A DNA stretch of 64,000 bases from Planoprotostelium fungivorum (lineage: Eukaryota; Evosea; Variosea; Cavosteliida; Cavosteliaceae). The stretch lies in NCBI GenBank assembly GCA_003024175.1, contig MDYQ01000007.1, positions 372,001 to 436,000 on the forward strand, written 5' to 3'. A program made the position numbers and the translations under genes. The notes below the pieces were generated by a model that was not told the origin of the DNA, ran no database searches, and saw only the letters and a list, made by a program, of their open reading frames with translations. Within the stretch, counting starts at the first letter, position 1, and every line of letters begins with the position of its first letter. Below are positions 13,401-25,966 of the stretch, piece by piece.

Positions 13401-14863
13401 TGGACCCATCCGTCACCCATGGGAACGGTTCTCCGAACAAGACGAATCCGGCGGGAAAGCCTCCGACGACCTTGAAATCACCCCGGGGCAAAGTGCCCAC
13501 GCAGAAGCCCCCCAGCGCTGCCTCCTCCCCACGCGCTTCTATGTCACCGCGAGGCTCCATGATCTCTCCCAGGGCTCCCACGTCCCCGATCATTCCCATC
13601 ACTCCACGAAATTCCGTCTCTCCACGGAGCTACAGCTCCACGCGTCCCACCCTGCAGAAGACCTCTTCGATACCTTCCATCAAGACTCCCACCGCTTCCG
13701 GTCGTTCGTCTCCGATTCAAAAGCCGAGCGGTAGATCGAGCCCCATCACTCCCAGATCTTCCGTCAGCCCACAGAGCAAGACTACTCCCACGAAATCTCC
13801 AACGGCATCGGGACGATATTCACCCCTGGCTACCGCTGGAGCTGCTGCTCCATCGGGACCACTCGATGGGAAGCCCAGGACGTCCTCCGTGGGGAAGATG
13901 GTGTCGCCGGTGACTTCCGGTAGATCGTCTCCAGTGGGACAGACCAGTGGGAGAGCTTCTCCATCGACTCCCAGGAATTCCATCAGCCCTGGGAACAAAG
14001 TCTCCACCGCAGCTCCACGATCTCCCGAGGCCCTCTCGTCTCCCCGTGCCGCGCTGTCACCGCAAGGCACGCCCAGGAAAGAGACGCCGAGGTCCATCTC
14101 ATCTACAACGAGACGGACTCCGATCACCCCGCAGAATTCTTCGACGGACGTAAGAGTTGGGAACATCACCCCACGTAGCTCCACGGCAGCTCCACGATCT
14201 ACAACGACCACGCCTCGATCTACCCTGAACTCACCTCGATCTACAACGCTGACGCCCAGATCCACCGTGACGACCCCGAGATCCAGCCTGGCCACCCCCC
14301 GATCTACAACGACCACACCTAGATCTACAACGACCACCCCACGGAGGAGTATCTCTGGACCAGTTCGCCCCATCCCCGTCAAGGTCTCCACCACTTCTCC
14401 ATCTCCTGTGCAGCCTTCCCACGGCAGCTCCACCAAAAGGTCCCCTGGCACCCCCGTCAGCCGCTCATCATCGGGCAACAAAGTCATCGTGCCCTCCCTG
14501 AACCTCTCACCTCTCTCGATGGACGGCCCAACCGTAGAGAAGGACAAGAAGGACAAATTCGTGAGTTCAACGGAGGGAGGTTCGGTGGTTAAAGTACCAC
14601 TCAGCATCGGCGGATATCAGTCAGCCTTCTCAAGCAAGCGGCCACACTCGCAGGAAGGAAGGCAGCCAAGCCGTGATGGAAAGATGGAGGGTGATGGAAA
14701 AGAGAAGATGGAGAACGTAGAGAAGAAGAGGTCGAGGACGTTGCCGGCCAAGTTCGGATCGACTTCGAGGCCGGTGTCGGTGTCCCTGTCTTGGCTCAAG
14801 ACACGAAAGATCATCCAGCACGAATCACGACCTTTCACAAACGGAAGTGCTCCGTATACATAA
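10472..14863 (+). CDS. F-box + DOCK-family DHR-2 GEF with long Ser/Pro/Arg tail
   Basis: One continuous spliced frame, about 12 exons. N-terminal Lys-rich region (MFKKKKGSVGHRHSLNLSS..). Then an F-box (10921-11060; VLLHIASFLTTKDLCSLLQL..TWFDFI..ATIWKNLL). Then a DHR-2 domain (11160 to about 12900): helical lobe A (AAQDLLELHISLGNFNEAAIV, CFSDGKYYERGIEV) and catalytic lobes (FFEEFFFVEFHGKGW, NRQFVYKGAEVERIGDF, VNMFMFSRPFKKG, NEFEDLWIQKTFLIT, MQRRSEVVKI). The DOCK/Zizimin DHR-2 activates Rac/Cdc42 GTPases. The last exon (13088-14863, reached through a 45-nt intron) encodes ~590 residues of basic low-complexity sequence dense in SPR/TPR sites. No DHR-1 C2 domain was seen. F-box plus DHR-2 is an unusual fusion; splice-site continuity supports a single gene. 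Confidence 0.85.
14160..14345 (+). repeat. Coding tandem repeat, ~8-residue TPRST units
   Basis: Within the tail of the F-box/DOCK protein. About eight units of the type TPRSTxTT, from DNA repeats of about 24 or 21 bases carrying GATCTACAACGACCA variants. Two neighbouring copies (14302 and 14323) are almost identical, which suggests recent slippage or unequal exchange. Confidence 0.85.
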
Positions 14864-15124
14864 AGGAACAGTGGATGGCGTATCATGAGTGACGATGAGT
14901 GATATAGAAGATGGTTGTTTGTCATTCGTAACATGATCGAGAGAGACAAGTTGTGGAGGCGGGAAACCGGCCGATGTGATATCTTGGAAATTGTCATAAA
15001 AAAGAAACCGCATCGGAGGAACACCGCTCGTTCATCTTCTAAATTCCATTCAAAGGGAGACAACGTCTACGAGTATACGAGAGTAGAAAAGATATAATAC
15101 TGTTTGGAGATTTGATACGAGAGA

Positions 15125-17123
<1,999 letters not shown>

Positions 17124-17435
17124 GTCATTTACTTATAATAAAACCTCAAAGGGAAAATCATCACGTGCTATGAGCTATCTATTTCACTCGAGCCTTCCCT
17201 TCTCGGACCTTCTCTTGTAATGTTGATGGGACCAACAGACAGCATAAGAGAAACGAGAAAAAAGGATTAGCTGAATCCAGCAGTTGTCTTCAACTCAGAG
17301 TGACGTCAACGTATGAGATAGCAACGATGATGCACAGGCCGCAACAATTGGATAATGAACTCGAATATGGTCGGCTCTTTATGCTCTCGAGCTCACTAAA
17401 ATTCTGATGCCTCTATTCGTTCACGTCTTTACGAT
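17124..17435. other. Convergent 3' spacer, kinase / spherulin-4 gene
   Basis: 312 bases between two stop codons facing each other. AATAAA near 17139 is a likely poly(A) signal for the kinase gene. Nothing else recognised. Confidence 0.5.
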
Positions 17436-18296
17436 CTACATGTGCCTGCGTACCCATTGATAAAAAGTAGACGTGTAGATGCTCCACGATCTACCCAATA
17501 GAACTTCATCCTCTCTGCTCCTCTCCGATAAATACAGCTGTGAGAAGCCAGCGTCTAATAGCTAGAATCTACGTCAGTTTCCAATGCAATCCATAGGACA
17601 TATCTCACCTCGTCGACGGTCCACTTGAAGGACTTCCTCTGATCGGGCATGTTATAAACCATCAACCCTGCCTTCTTCCGCTCTCCTGCGGGGACTTGTG
17701 TCCAGCGCTGGCCGAGCTGTTGATAATCATCTTGGAAGACGATCACGATGTCGGCGATGTTGTATTGGCTCTCGTGAGGTATCTTCTGTGGATTTGTGAT
17801 GACCTGTTGAACATCAACCAGATGAAGAATGTGGTTCTCACCAATCCACCAGGAATGAGAGTTTTCGTGGAGTTGATGATTTCTGCCAAGGCTACGAAGT
17901 CTTTCTCTTCCGCTGGTGATTCATCGAAGAAGATGCCGTGCAGACCCATGTTGGACGCTGATTGCAGGTCGGCCATCACTTGATCTCTCGGTCTCTGTCC
18001 CCACTGCAGAGACAGACCACCAATAAGGCGCACGTTCTTCTGTTTTCTCAGTTCATTGATGGTGGCGGTTGATTTGACCGTGGTGAAGGGATCGATCACG
18101 ACGACGTACTGCATCAACCGCTCAATTCACATCCAACAGACGCAATCACCTTCACAGATTGGTAGGTTCTAACGGCGCGAGATAAATCTTCCCAAGAGCT
18201 TACTGGGTGATGACCTTGCATTGGAACGATGATGGATGGTTGATCGCACCGAGCGAGTGTTAAGAGCGCCATGCATAAGAAAAGTGGTTTGATCAT
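17436..18296 (-). CDS. Secreted spherulin-4 family protein
   Basis: Four exons on the minus strand. Signal peptide MIKPLFLCMALLTLARCDQP. The body matches the spherulin-4 family: SIIVPMQGH near the N-terminus, YVVVIDPF, LIGGLSLQWGQRP, GLHGIFFDE (conserved acidic pair), NPQKIPHESQYNIADIVIVF, KKAGLMVYNMP. The last intron (47 nt, GTGAGATATG...TCTAG) leads to LLDAGFSQLYLSER and a TAG at 17438. Without that intron the frame runs 18 codons and stops. Spherulin 4 was first known as an encystment-abundant product in the slime mould Physarum, and the fold is that of glycoside hydrolase-like TIM barrels. A cyst or spore-wall role is an inference. Confidence 0.8.
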
Positions 18297-18507
18297 GATG
18301 AGCGGTCTGTAATATAAAGAAACTACAGCTCTTCTTGTGGTGGAAGTGACTTTTGTGAGGCGGCCTTTACTTCACGGAACTATATCCAAGATCTGGGTAG
18401 TTTCACCGAAAATAGCGGCAGGCGGTTCTTTATTTATCCGAGATCATCGTGTGTAGTGATCGAAGTGGTCACTCTTGTATTTACATGTGGATAGTGTCGT
18501 GAGATGA

Positions 18508-18894
18508 TCACCTGCCCCTCTTTGGAACGCTTGATTTTCTACCTAATGCGAGGGGCTCGGGATCAGGCTGATGTGAGGTCAGAACATGACACGTGCAGGA
18601 GAGTTACCTTTAATTTCTTGGCCATCGAATCATTTCCTCGTTGAAGTCGCTTCAGTTTCTAAAGTTTCGTCAATGATAATGTCAGGATCAGATGAATCTC
18701 ACTTGTGTTTGTGAGGGCGTCTCCATCATGTCAGAAGTTAAGATGGGTTGTGTATTGACCTCCACCATGGGAGAGTTCGATCTCGATCCTGAAAATGCAA
18801 AGTCTTGAAGATTTTGGAGGCCATCATCAGCATACAGCTGTCCTACTAGATACTCCAAATTCTTTTTCGTTACAGGGACTTGCAGGTTGGCCAT
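18508..18894 (-). CDS. Small hypothetical protein
   Basis: Three exons, about 99 residues. It reads MANLQVPVTKKNLEYLVGQL..., a Ser/Thr-rich middle, then KLKRLQRGNDSMAKKLK and a basic end (KSSVPKRGR). Introns are GTGAGATTCATC..TTTAG and GTAACTC..CATCAG. No family recognised. The basic C-terminus could be a nuclear localisation signal. Its start codon is only 55 bases from that of the divergent E(z)-like gene, so they share a promoter region. Confidence 0.6.
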
Positions 18895-18949
18895 GGGAGA
18901 AATTGTGCGATGTGATGTGATCTGGATTGATCGAATTTAAATCGCATCC

Positions 18950-20574
18950 ATGTCAACCGATGAAAGGGCAGCCTTCAAAGTACAGGAGAAGAAGTTCGTC
19001 AAGAGATGTCAAGAGTTGAAGAAAGAGGATGAGGAAGATTTTAGAAAGTCACTCGAAGAAGCGAAATGGAAGGGCATAGATCAACCACCACTGACTCCTC
19101 CGCCCAGTTCTCGTCTAGATTGTTATCTTCCTGACGAACCGATGTTGATACCTTTCTACCAATACGTCCCAACAGAAGAGAACATTCAGGTGCATCATAC
19201 TTCAGCTGACCGTAACTCAAGCCGATTAGATCAGCAATGACAACGATGACGTGATCAATGGCCTCGAAGATGAGATGGTCAGTTGGATGGGAAGTGATAT
19301 GATGAATTGGACATCAACACAACTCAAAGAGGCTGGACGAGCTTTCGACATCTTTCAAGATCCACTGAACAAAGAACGTCTAAAATACAAGTATGTCCGT
19401 CATCAGAGTGAATCATTGATGCAGAGGTAGATATCAGCTCCTTCACCCTTCAAATAGAGTGTTAACGTCGAAAGATCTGCAAGACAGTTTCTGCATTCAT
19501 TGTCACGTCTTCGACTGCGGGAAACACGATTCAGCCAGTCAAGGTTGGTGTTCATGCTGCCATCATTCTGAAGCGTCCAGAACACCCGGGCTACTTACCC
19601 CTCCACGAGAGTCTCTTCACCGAGCCCCAATTCTGTGGAGATCATTGCCACAAGAGAAAGGTGACTCTCATTCTCACATCACGGTCACCATCTTCTGATC
19701 TCTCAAACAGGAGAGGTCCCGCACACCCTACGATTGGAAGGAAGAACAAATTCTATGTGCTGTAGAACTCGCCGCCCTCTATCGAGGCAACACCTGCAGA
19801 GTTGCACGGTCTCTCTCTCTCGCCACATGCAACCAAGTGGAGATGCTTTTGAGAGACAGGAGAGACCAACTGAAGTCACTCATGCCCGATGATGAGAAGA
19901 AGTTGAAGAGAGGCTGCTCCTGTGACGACGCCTGCGGAAAGAAGTGTTTGTGTCTGCGGCGAGGAGAAGAATGTGACCACAATTATTGCAAGTGTAAGGC
20001 GAGGGCGTTGAAACCGTGCGGCTATAACGATTTGTCTCTCGCACATCGACCTGTGAGGGACATGTCCATCATGTTCAGACGGATGACGAAGATGCAGTTG
20101 ACATACGTCGTGATATCGAGTATACCAAATGCAGGGTATGGATTGATGGTCGGGGAGGAGATAGAGGGAGGAGGATATGTGGGGGAATACACGGGAGAGG
20201 TGGACTGTCATCATCGTCCGGCCATCGAGTTGATTGACGCCGGCAGGTGTCCTTTGGTTTAGAGGAAGATGAACGCAGCCAATATTACAAGAAGATCAAA
20301 CTCAATTATGTCTTCTCCACAAAGTCTTATCAGATCGACTCGTTCATGGTTGGAAACAATATGAGGTTCATCAATGATCCCAATCAGTCGAGCATGATCA
20401 ATTGGTGTGTTGTCATCACCCTCGTCACCTCTGATTGAGGCACACAGTAAGGCGGAGAATCGAAGTGTGAGGGGAGAGCAGAAGACAGGAATCTGGACCA
20501 CGAGGAAAGTCAAAGCTGGAGAAGAATTGTTCCTGAGCTATGGAGAGATGTATTGGAAGAATATGAAAGAATAG
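18950..20574 (+). CDS. Enhancer-of-zeste-like histone methyltransferase (CXC + SET)
   Basis: About seven exons. The N-terminal part has the E(z) Pro-rich block (QPPLTPPPSSRLDCYLPDEP). A Cys cluster (CIHCHVFDCGKH) and a SANT-like part follow. Then a CXC-type pre-SET (GCSCDDACGKKCLCLRRGEE, CDHNYCKCKAR) and the SET domain: PNAGYGLMVGEEIEGGGYVG, EYTGEVSFGLEEDER, NYVFSTKSYQIDSFMVGNNM, RFINDPN, NCKAENRSVRGEQKTGIW, AGEELFLSYGEMYW. The last SET intron was placed so that NCKAENRSVRGEQKTGI matches EZH2 NCYAKVMMVNGDHRIGI in length. The invariant His of RFxNH is Asp here (RFIND). Family role: H3K27 methylation in PRC2. Divergent from the 18508-18894 gene. Confidence 0.85.
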
Positions 20575-20634
20575 ACATACGATCAGCCATTTGAACATAA
20601 AAATACATGAAATGTTTCACTGCCGTCATCACAA

Positions 20635-20721
20635 GCTCGATTAGCTCAGTTGGTTAGAGCACCGTGCTAATACACGTCCCACGACACGCGGGGGTCGCAG
20701 GTTCGATCCCTGCATCGAGCA
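20635..20721 (+). tRNA. tRNA-Ile (anticodon AAU) with a 13-nt intron
   Basis: Acceptor stem GCTCGAT/ATCGAGC with discriminator A. D arm TAGCTCAGTTGGTTAGAGC. Anticodon stem CCGTG/CGCGG and loop CTAATA-A with anticodon AAT. T arm GCAGGTTCGATCCCTGC. The intron, CACGTCCCACGAC (20673-20685), sits at the canonical position after base 37. A TTTT pol III stop follows at about 20727. Confidence 0.93.
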
Positions 20722-20834
20722 ACTCCTTTTATTATTTGTCGGTTTGAGCATCACCTTTTAGCATTGGAGAATATTTTTTCATATTCCAACTCTTCTGCAT
20801 GCATCCCTATTCGTAACCCTTCCCAACAATGACT

Positions 20835-23800
20835 TTATATCATTCTCCTTTTTTCTTCGTCTAGCATCCAGATGATGTCTCTCAGGTGTGGCCTGCTCAG
20901 TGGGTTTGTGTTCAGACACGACTTGACAAAAAGCAGTATCTGCTGTGGGTACTTGCTTTCCATCTCTTTCCACACTTCTGTGCTTGTCTGCCTCCCTTTC
21001 AGCCTCTTTCTCTTCTGCTGTCATCTCACCTTGCACAGACACTGCTCAAACTCGGTCTGTGTCATGTTGAGATAGACTAAGGCCAGGAGCACGCCAAAGC
21101 TGTACAGATCGCTTCTCATCGTCACTTCTCCTTCCATCACCTCTGGCGCCAGATACACTGTATCTCTTTCACCTCATGCTCATCATCACAACTGTCAGTA
21201 TCTCACCTGCATCTTCTGGTTGATACTCTGTGTCTTCCTGCAGCAGAGGCACACTCATAAACAGGCCCGGAAAAGCCAGCTTGGCTCGTCTGTTCACAAG
21301 AAAGATGTTCTATCAAATTCAGTCTACACCTCAATATCTCTCACGCACTGTGGGCCTGATGTTACCATGCGCCACATCTTTCGAATGGATGTACTTGATG
21401 CCCTCTGCTATGTCGCTCATCACTTCTAGCTTGTACCTTACACTGTGCTTGTCTTCCACTGCGTTCGCCACGTATGTTGCCAGATCCCCCCCCTTCGCTC
21501 CTTCACTCAGTATGATGACTTCACCCTCTTCCGTGAAAGATATGGCAACGTACTGTAAGACGTTCACGTGCCTCAGATGTCTGTACGAATGAGTCAAGTC
21601 ACCGTGACGATGCCTCACATCATGTCTTGCATGTGATCGATGAATCGATTGAAGAACTGCTGATTCTCGAATCCGTTGACGAGAGCCATCGTCTTCACGC
21701 ATGCTGTCACATTCAGGTTGTTCCACACTCCCTGACAGTACTCTCTGTCCTCTTCCTTCCACTCTAAGCTGATCTCTGCAGAGTCTTCGATGATTCGCAG
21801 TCCCTCGCCTTCCAGTGCATCTCGCTCTGTCAGCTCTCTTTCTCTCTTTCACTCTCTCACCTTCATCATTGTTGATGATTCTGCGGTTGAATCGTCTGCG
21901 GATAGATATGGCTTTGTGTGTGACGAAGCCTGCGACGAGAATAGAGATGATCAACAGGATGAAAGACACGGCCAACAAGGCTTGCAATTGCTCTAATTCA
22001 CGTTCACATCATTTCGAACGAATGAAATCACCTCTTATGCTGTCGTCCCAACTGAGCGAGAGAGAGTCGTGTACCATGGCAGTGGGCAAGATGGCCCTGA
22101 TAGTTCCCCTCCTGATGAATCATGAGAGAGTGATCGATGGATTTCATCTCACCATCCTTTCAGGTTAAGTTCTTTGGGTGAATTCCACGATTGAGAAGAC
22201 CAAGACCACACGCGATAAGGTAGTTTCACTGCACCATCTAAAGATGATCCATATTTTCCTCCGACGTACAATTCATCTAGATCACATCAATTGATATAAA
22301 TAGATCGATGTGAAGTGGAAGTGGATAAGGAGATAGAGGGAGGAGAATTCATCTAAATAACTCACTGGTGAGAGGGTCTGTGGATAGAGAGTAGATCTCT
22401 GTGGCATCTGCAGAGTTACAACCACTGTTTGTGGGTTCACTTGCACCCCATCTGCCCAGACTTTCGGTGTTTCCGTTAAAGGTGTAAGTCATGATGTCGT
22501 GACTGTGCTTTTCGATCATGAGAAACTGTCCGCGTCAGTGTCGATTCCCTCGTATCACCTCACCCTCCCAGCCACCAGCAGAATCGATTTCGATGGATCT
22601 TTTGGATCCAAATTGACGATTTCCATCGTGTTGATGCGAGAGGGTCCATCTCTGCAGTAGACGGTCACGTTGATGTGAGGTAACCACTTGAAGTGTTCCA
22701 GATCGTAAGCCATCACGAGATCGATCGGATTGCCCTTGGCTTCCGGTGGGACATGAATGGGAACGCCTGACAGGTTCAGCGTATGTACGTACGTAGAGTA
22801 CGTCTCACCTTGAGGACGAAAGGCGCCAGCCACATACATGATCGTGCCGTTCAGCTTGATGCTGCGGATGATATTGCATCGTGACAAGTTCAACGGTAGA
22901 AACTGCCATCTCCTCTGCACTCTGTCATATCTGGCCACAGACGCTCCCATACTGTATGGATTCTGTTTCCTCTCGTCATTCTTTCATCCACCTGTCTGAT
23001 ACTCACTGTCTGGTCACCAGCGCCGTCAAAGTTGCCAGCCACATACAGATGTGTAGAGTCCACATCACTCGCAGTGACAACAGCCGAGGTAGAGTTGCCA
23101 GAGTCCATGCACGTGGTAGGCTCGGTCACCTGTTCTCACATCAATCTCGTGTTGATTCTCTCATATCGATCGATTCATCCGAAGCGTCTTCACTTCTGAA
23201 AGCCAAATTCTCATGGTCTAGGCTCACCTTTATCCCTCCCCCCATATCATCCCATGTCTTTTCGATTCGATTCCATCTGTTCTCTCTTCACATTTCGCAT
23301 GACTCCTTCTCCTCACCTTCCGACTGAATTCAACTTTCTACCCTCGTATCGTGTGTTGAAAGTTCCAACGACCAACACTTCTTCGTCGCTCATCGCATAG
23401 ATCGCATTCACTGTACCTACCCTCCTCTCAGCTCATATCAGCCATATCACCATCCACGCACCGTTTGCCAGTCCATGCTTCCCCATCGATGTGAAGTTTG
23501 TACTCAATGCATCGTATTCGATGATGTTAAAGCTCGTCTTCGTCTCTTCACTTCCCATGTCTGCAAAGTCACCGCCGATGTACAGATGGTCTCCGTTCCG
23601 TGCAAAGGCGTACACTTTGCCAGTGGTATAGAACCCTCTGTCGTCTGTGTCGGACAGGTATTGCCAAGCATTCTCAGAGAAATCGTAGCTGACGGGTCTG
23701 AGGAAGCCCACAGGAAAGAAGACAGAATCTTGACTGATCTCCCATCGCTGTCCGACACTGTACACTCTACCATCAGGTCCCATCACGGCCTGTACGTCTG

Positions 23801-25608
23801 TCAGTACATTTCATTCGCAGATATCACAGGTGATATTGTGATGTACGAATAAGAATGATCTATCGATTGATAGGAATTCAATGTGAAATGTGGTCCAGGA
23901 TGAAGGGTTGATGAAATGATTGTCTCACCTGATAGATGAAAGAAGGATATGGATTGATCGTCACATCATCACCGAGCAGAGACCATCGATCAGCCGCACG
24001 ATCGTACGTGGCTATTCCATTGCACGTCATGTTCTCTCTGCCTTGCACAGAGATCATCGTGAACTCGCCGTACACGATGATCTCGCTCTCGCTCTTGCCA
24101 GACATGATGCCCAACACTCTCGCTGTCACCCCTGCTCTGCTCAGCCATCATCGATGCGATGTCTCACCTCTCGATGATTCTCTGATCATGGGTGATCCGA
24201 TGTAGTGCCATCCAGCGGTGCGGTTGTGATGGGCCAGATTATTCATCATCAAGTTACCGTCGCTGACGTACGAGAAAATGCCTGATGATTCGAGTGAATG
24301 GAAGAAAAAGAGCTCGATGTGATGTGATACTGATGCGTTGACGATGATTTTATATTAATGCAGTTGGCAACACGAGAGTGTACCACGAAGACTCACCTCC
24401 TAAATAAGTATTTTCACCCAGGAGAAGTATGCTGAAGATGGATACCGGATTGTTTGGTATAAAGTCCATATTCAAAGGTTGTTTTTTCAGTCTATCGTAC
24501 TGAAAGAAGCCATTGTATAATGCATTCTCCTCGATATCGATCGAATCGAAATGTCTGAATCGATCAATCGACGATACCATCCATAGAATATCATGATCAA
24601 TGATGCACCCACCCTCCTATGTACAGATATCGAGAATCCAACTCGATCGTGTAGAAATAATGACTTTCGTTCGAAGACTTGTAGATGTCGTGCCATTTCG
24701 GTTGCAAGAGATTGAATTCGTAAGACGCTAGTATGGCTGATCTCTTGTTTCCCTTCCCCACGATTTCACTGCATCGTTTCAATCGAAATAAAATGCTATG
24801 GTTTCTCACTTGTAGCAGCTGCCCACGCCGTACATGGTGTAATTATCTGGTGTCGCTCCCGGGGCTAATTGAATGTCCGACCAGACGAGAGAAGCACAAT
24901 CGAACGTTATGGGCTCGAGAGGTCTGACTAGATTACCATCCAAGTCTAATTGGTAGGCATTCGTGAATTCGAAATCTCCAGCGAAAGAGCCTGCGACAAT
25001 GGTGACGTTGCCCACTGTGCTCGTGGCGTTCACCACCCCAGATGAACTCTGCTTTCCATCAATCATTGTCACAACGTTTAGAAATACAAAGTGGATAGAA
25101 GATGATGATGAGAACAGATTGAACGCTTACGAATGGAGGACGTGATGGAATGTATGAGTGAGAAGTGGTGTTGAAGAAGGCAATCATGGGTGACAACGAG
25201 TGATTGACTCCGATGAAATCCCCTACGTGGTTTCAGCGTCTGATGGTCTCACATGACCCGATTACCCGCAAACATCACCCGATCTTGGAATGATCTGATG
25301 CTGTTGACCCAGCCAGCCGCCTTTGGAATAGAGGCGTTGGGTATCTTCTCGAAAGGATTCTGTTCACTTGACTGTTCATAATAATCATTACGGATGTGTG
25401 ATTCCTTATGTGAAGGGAATCACCTTCAAGAGTCCGCTGTATGCATCTTCTACAAAATCTCCACCAATCCACACTGAGCTCTGAGGTGTGACTGTGATCG
25501 AGTGAATAAGAATAGTCAGTGTCAAGTCTCACAGACAGAGATGATGTCGTCAGCCTGCACCAATGTCTGGATATATGACAACAGATATAGCCAAAACACT
25601 AGGCGCAT
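20835..25608 (-). CDS. Receptor-like protein: propeller-type ectodomain, one membrane span, degenerate TKL kinase
   Basis: Many short exons on the minus strand. Signal peptide MRLVFWLYLLSYIQTLVQAD. The long ectodomain has repeated YxxGGxF-type blades (SSVWIGGDFVEDAYSG, TIVAGSFAG, YLYIGG, HLYIGGDFADMGSEE, LYVAGNFDGAG, MYVAGAFRPQGE) and many N-glycosylation sites. Membrane span: ALLAVSFILLIISILVAGFV, followed by basic residues. The kinase region (21900-20840) keeps VTACVKTMAL (Lys of VAIK), VAISFTEEGEVIILSE, YLAPEVMEG, RSDLYSFGVLL and RPHLRDIIWML. HRD is HGN (AHGNIRP) and DFG is FPG (KLAFPGL), so both catalytic Asp residues are missing. It is predicted to bind or signal without phosphotransfer. 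The ligand is unknown. Confidence 0.8.
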
Positions 25609-25966
25609 TGGGTATCTGATGAGATGCTTGTGAATGGTGCCGATGAAATTGCGTTTGCGTCGTAGAGCGACAAGCTTGTATTTTGTCGGTTGACATTCAA
25701 TCTTCCCCACACGAGCCACGATTGCAACACTTTCGAAATCGTCACAATCTCAACATCCCTAAAACCATTAACATCCTCACAATCGACCTACGACTGCCGC
25801 AAATATTTGTAGAGCGACAAATACATGTATTGGATCGTCATGAACGGCTTTGTTGCAAAAGAAGGCAAGAGGGGCAGTCGGCACAGAAGCTCGTGTGAAC
25901 CGCTCGACGGTGCACGCGTGGGTGTTGTAAAATGGACATTAAATCGGCTGATCACCATTTTTCTCG

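Noticed and set aside
13717-14607. Long minus-strand open frame opposite the DOCK tail
   Set aside because: It is the mirror of the biased SPR/TPR repeat coding; its Val/Gly/Asp-rich translation is typical of antisense to such repeats.
20835-21990. Calling the receptor kinase domain active
   Set aside because: Both catalytic Asp positions are replaced (HGN, FPG) in the reading that keeps the rest of the kinase fold.
25720-25966. Possible small gene in the spacer upstream of the EF-hand gene
   Set aside because: Only short frames on either strand with no start, splice signals or family likeness; more likely a shared promoter.
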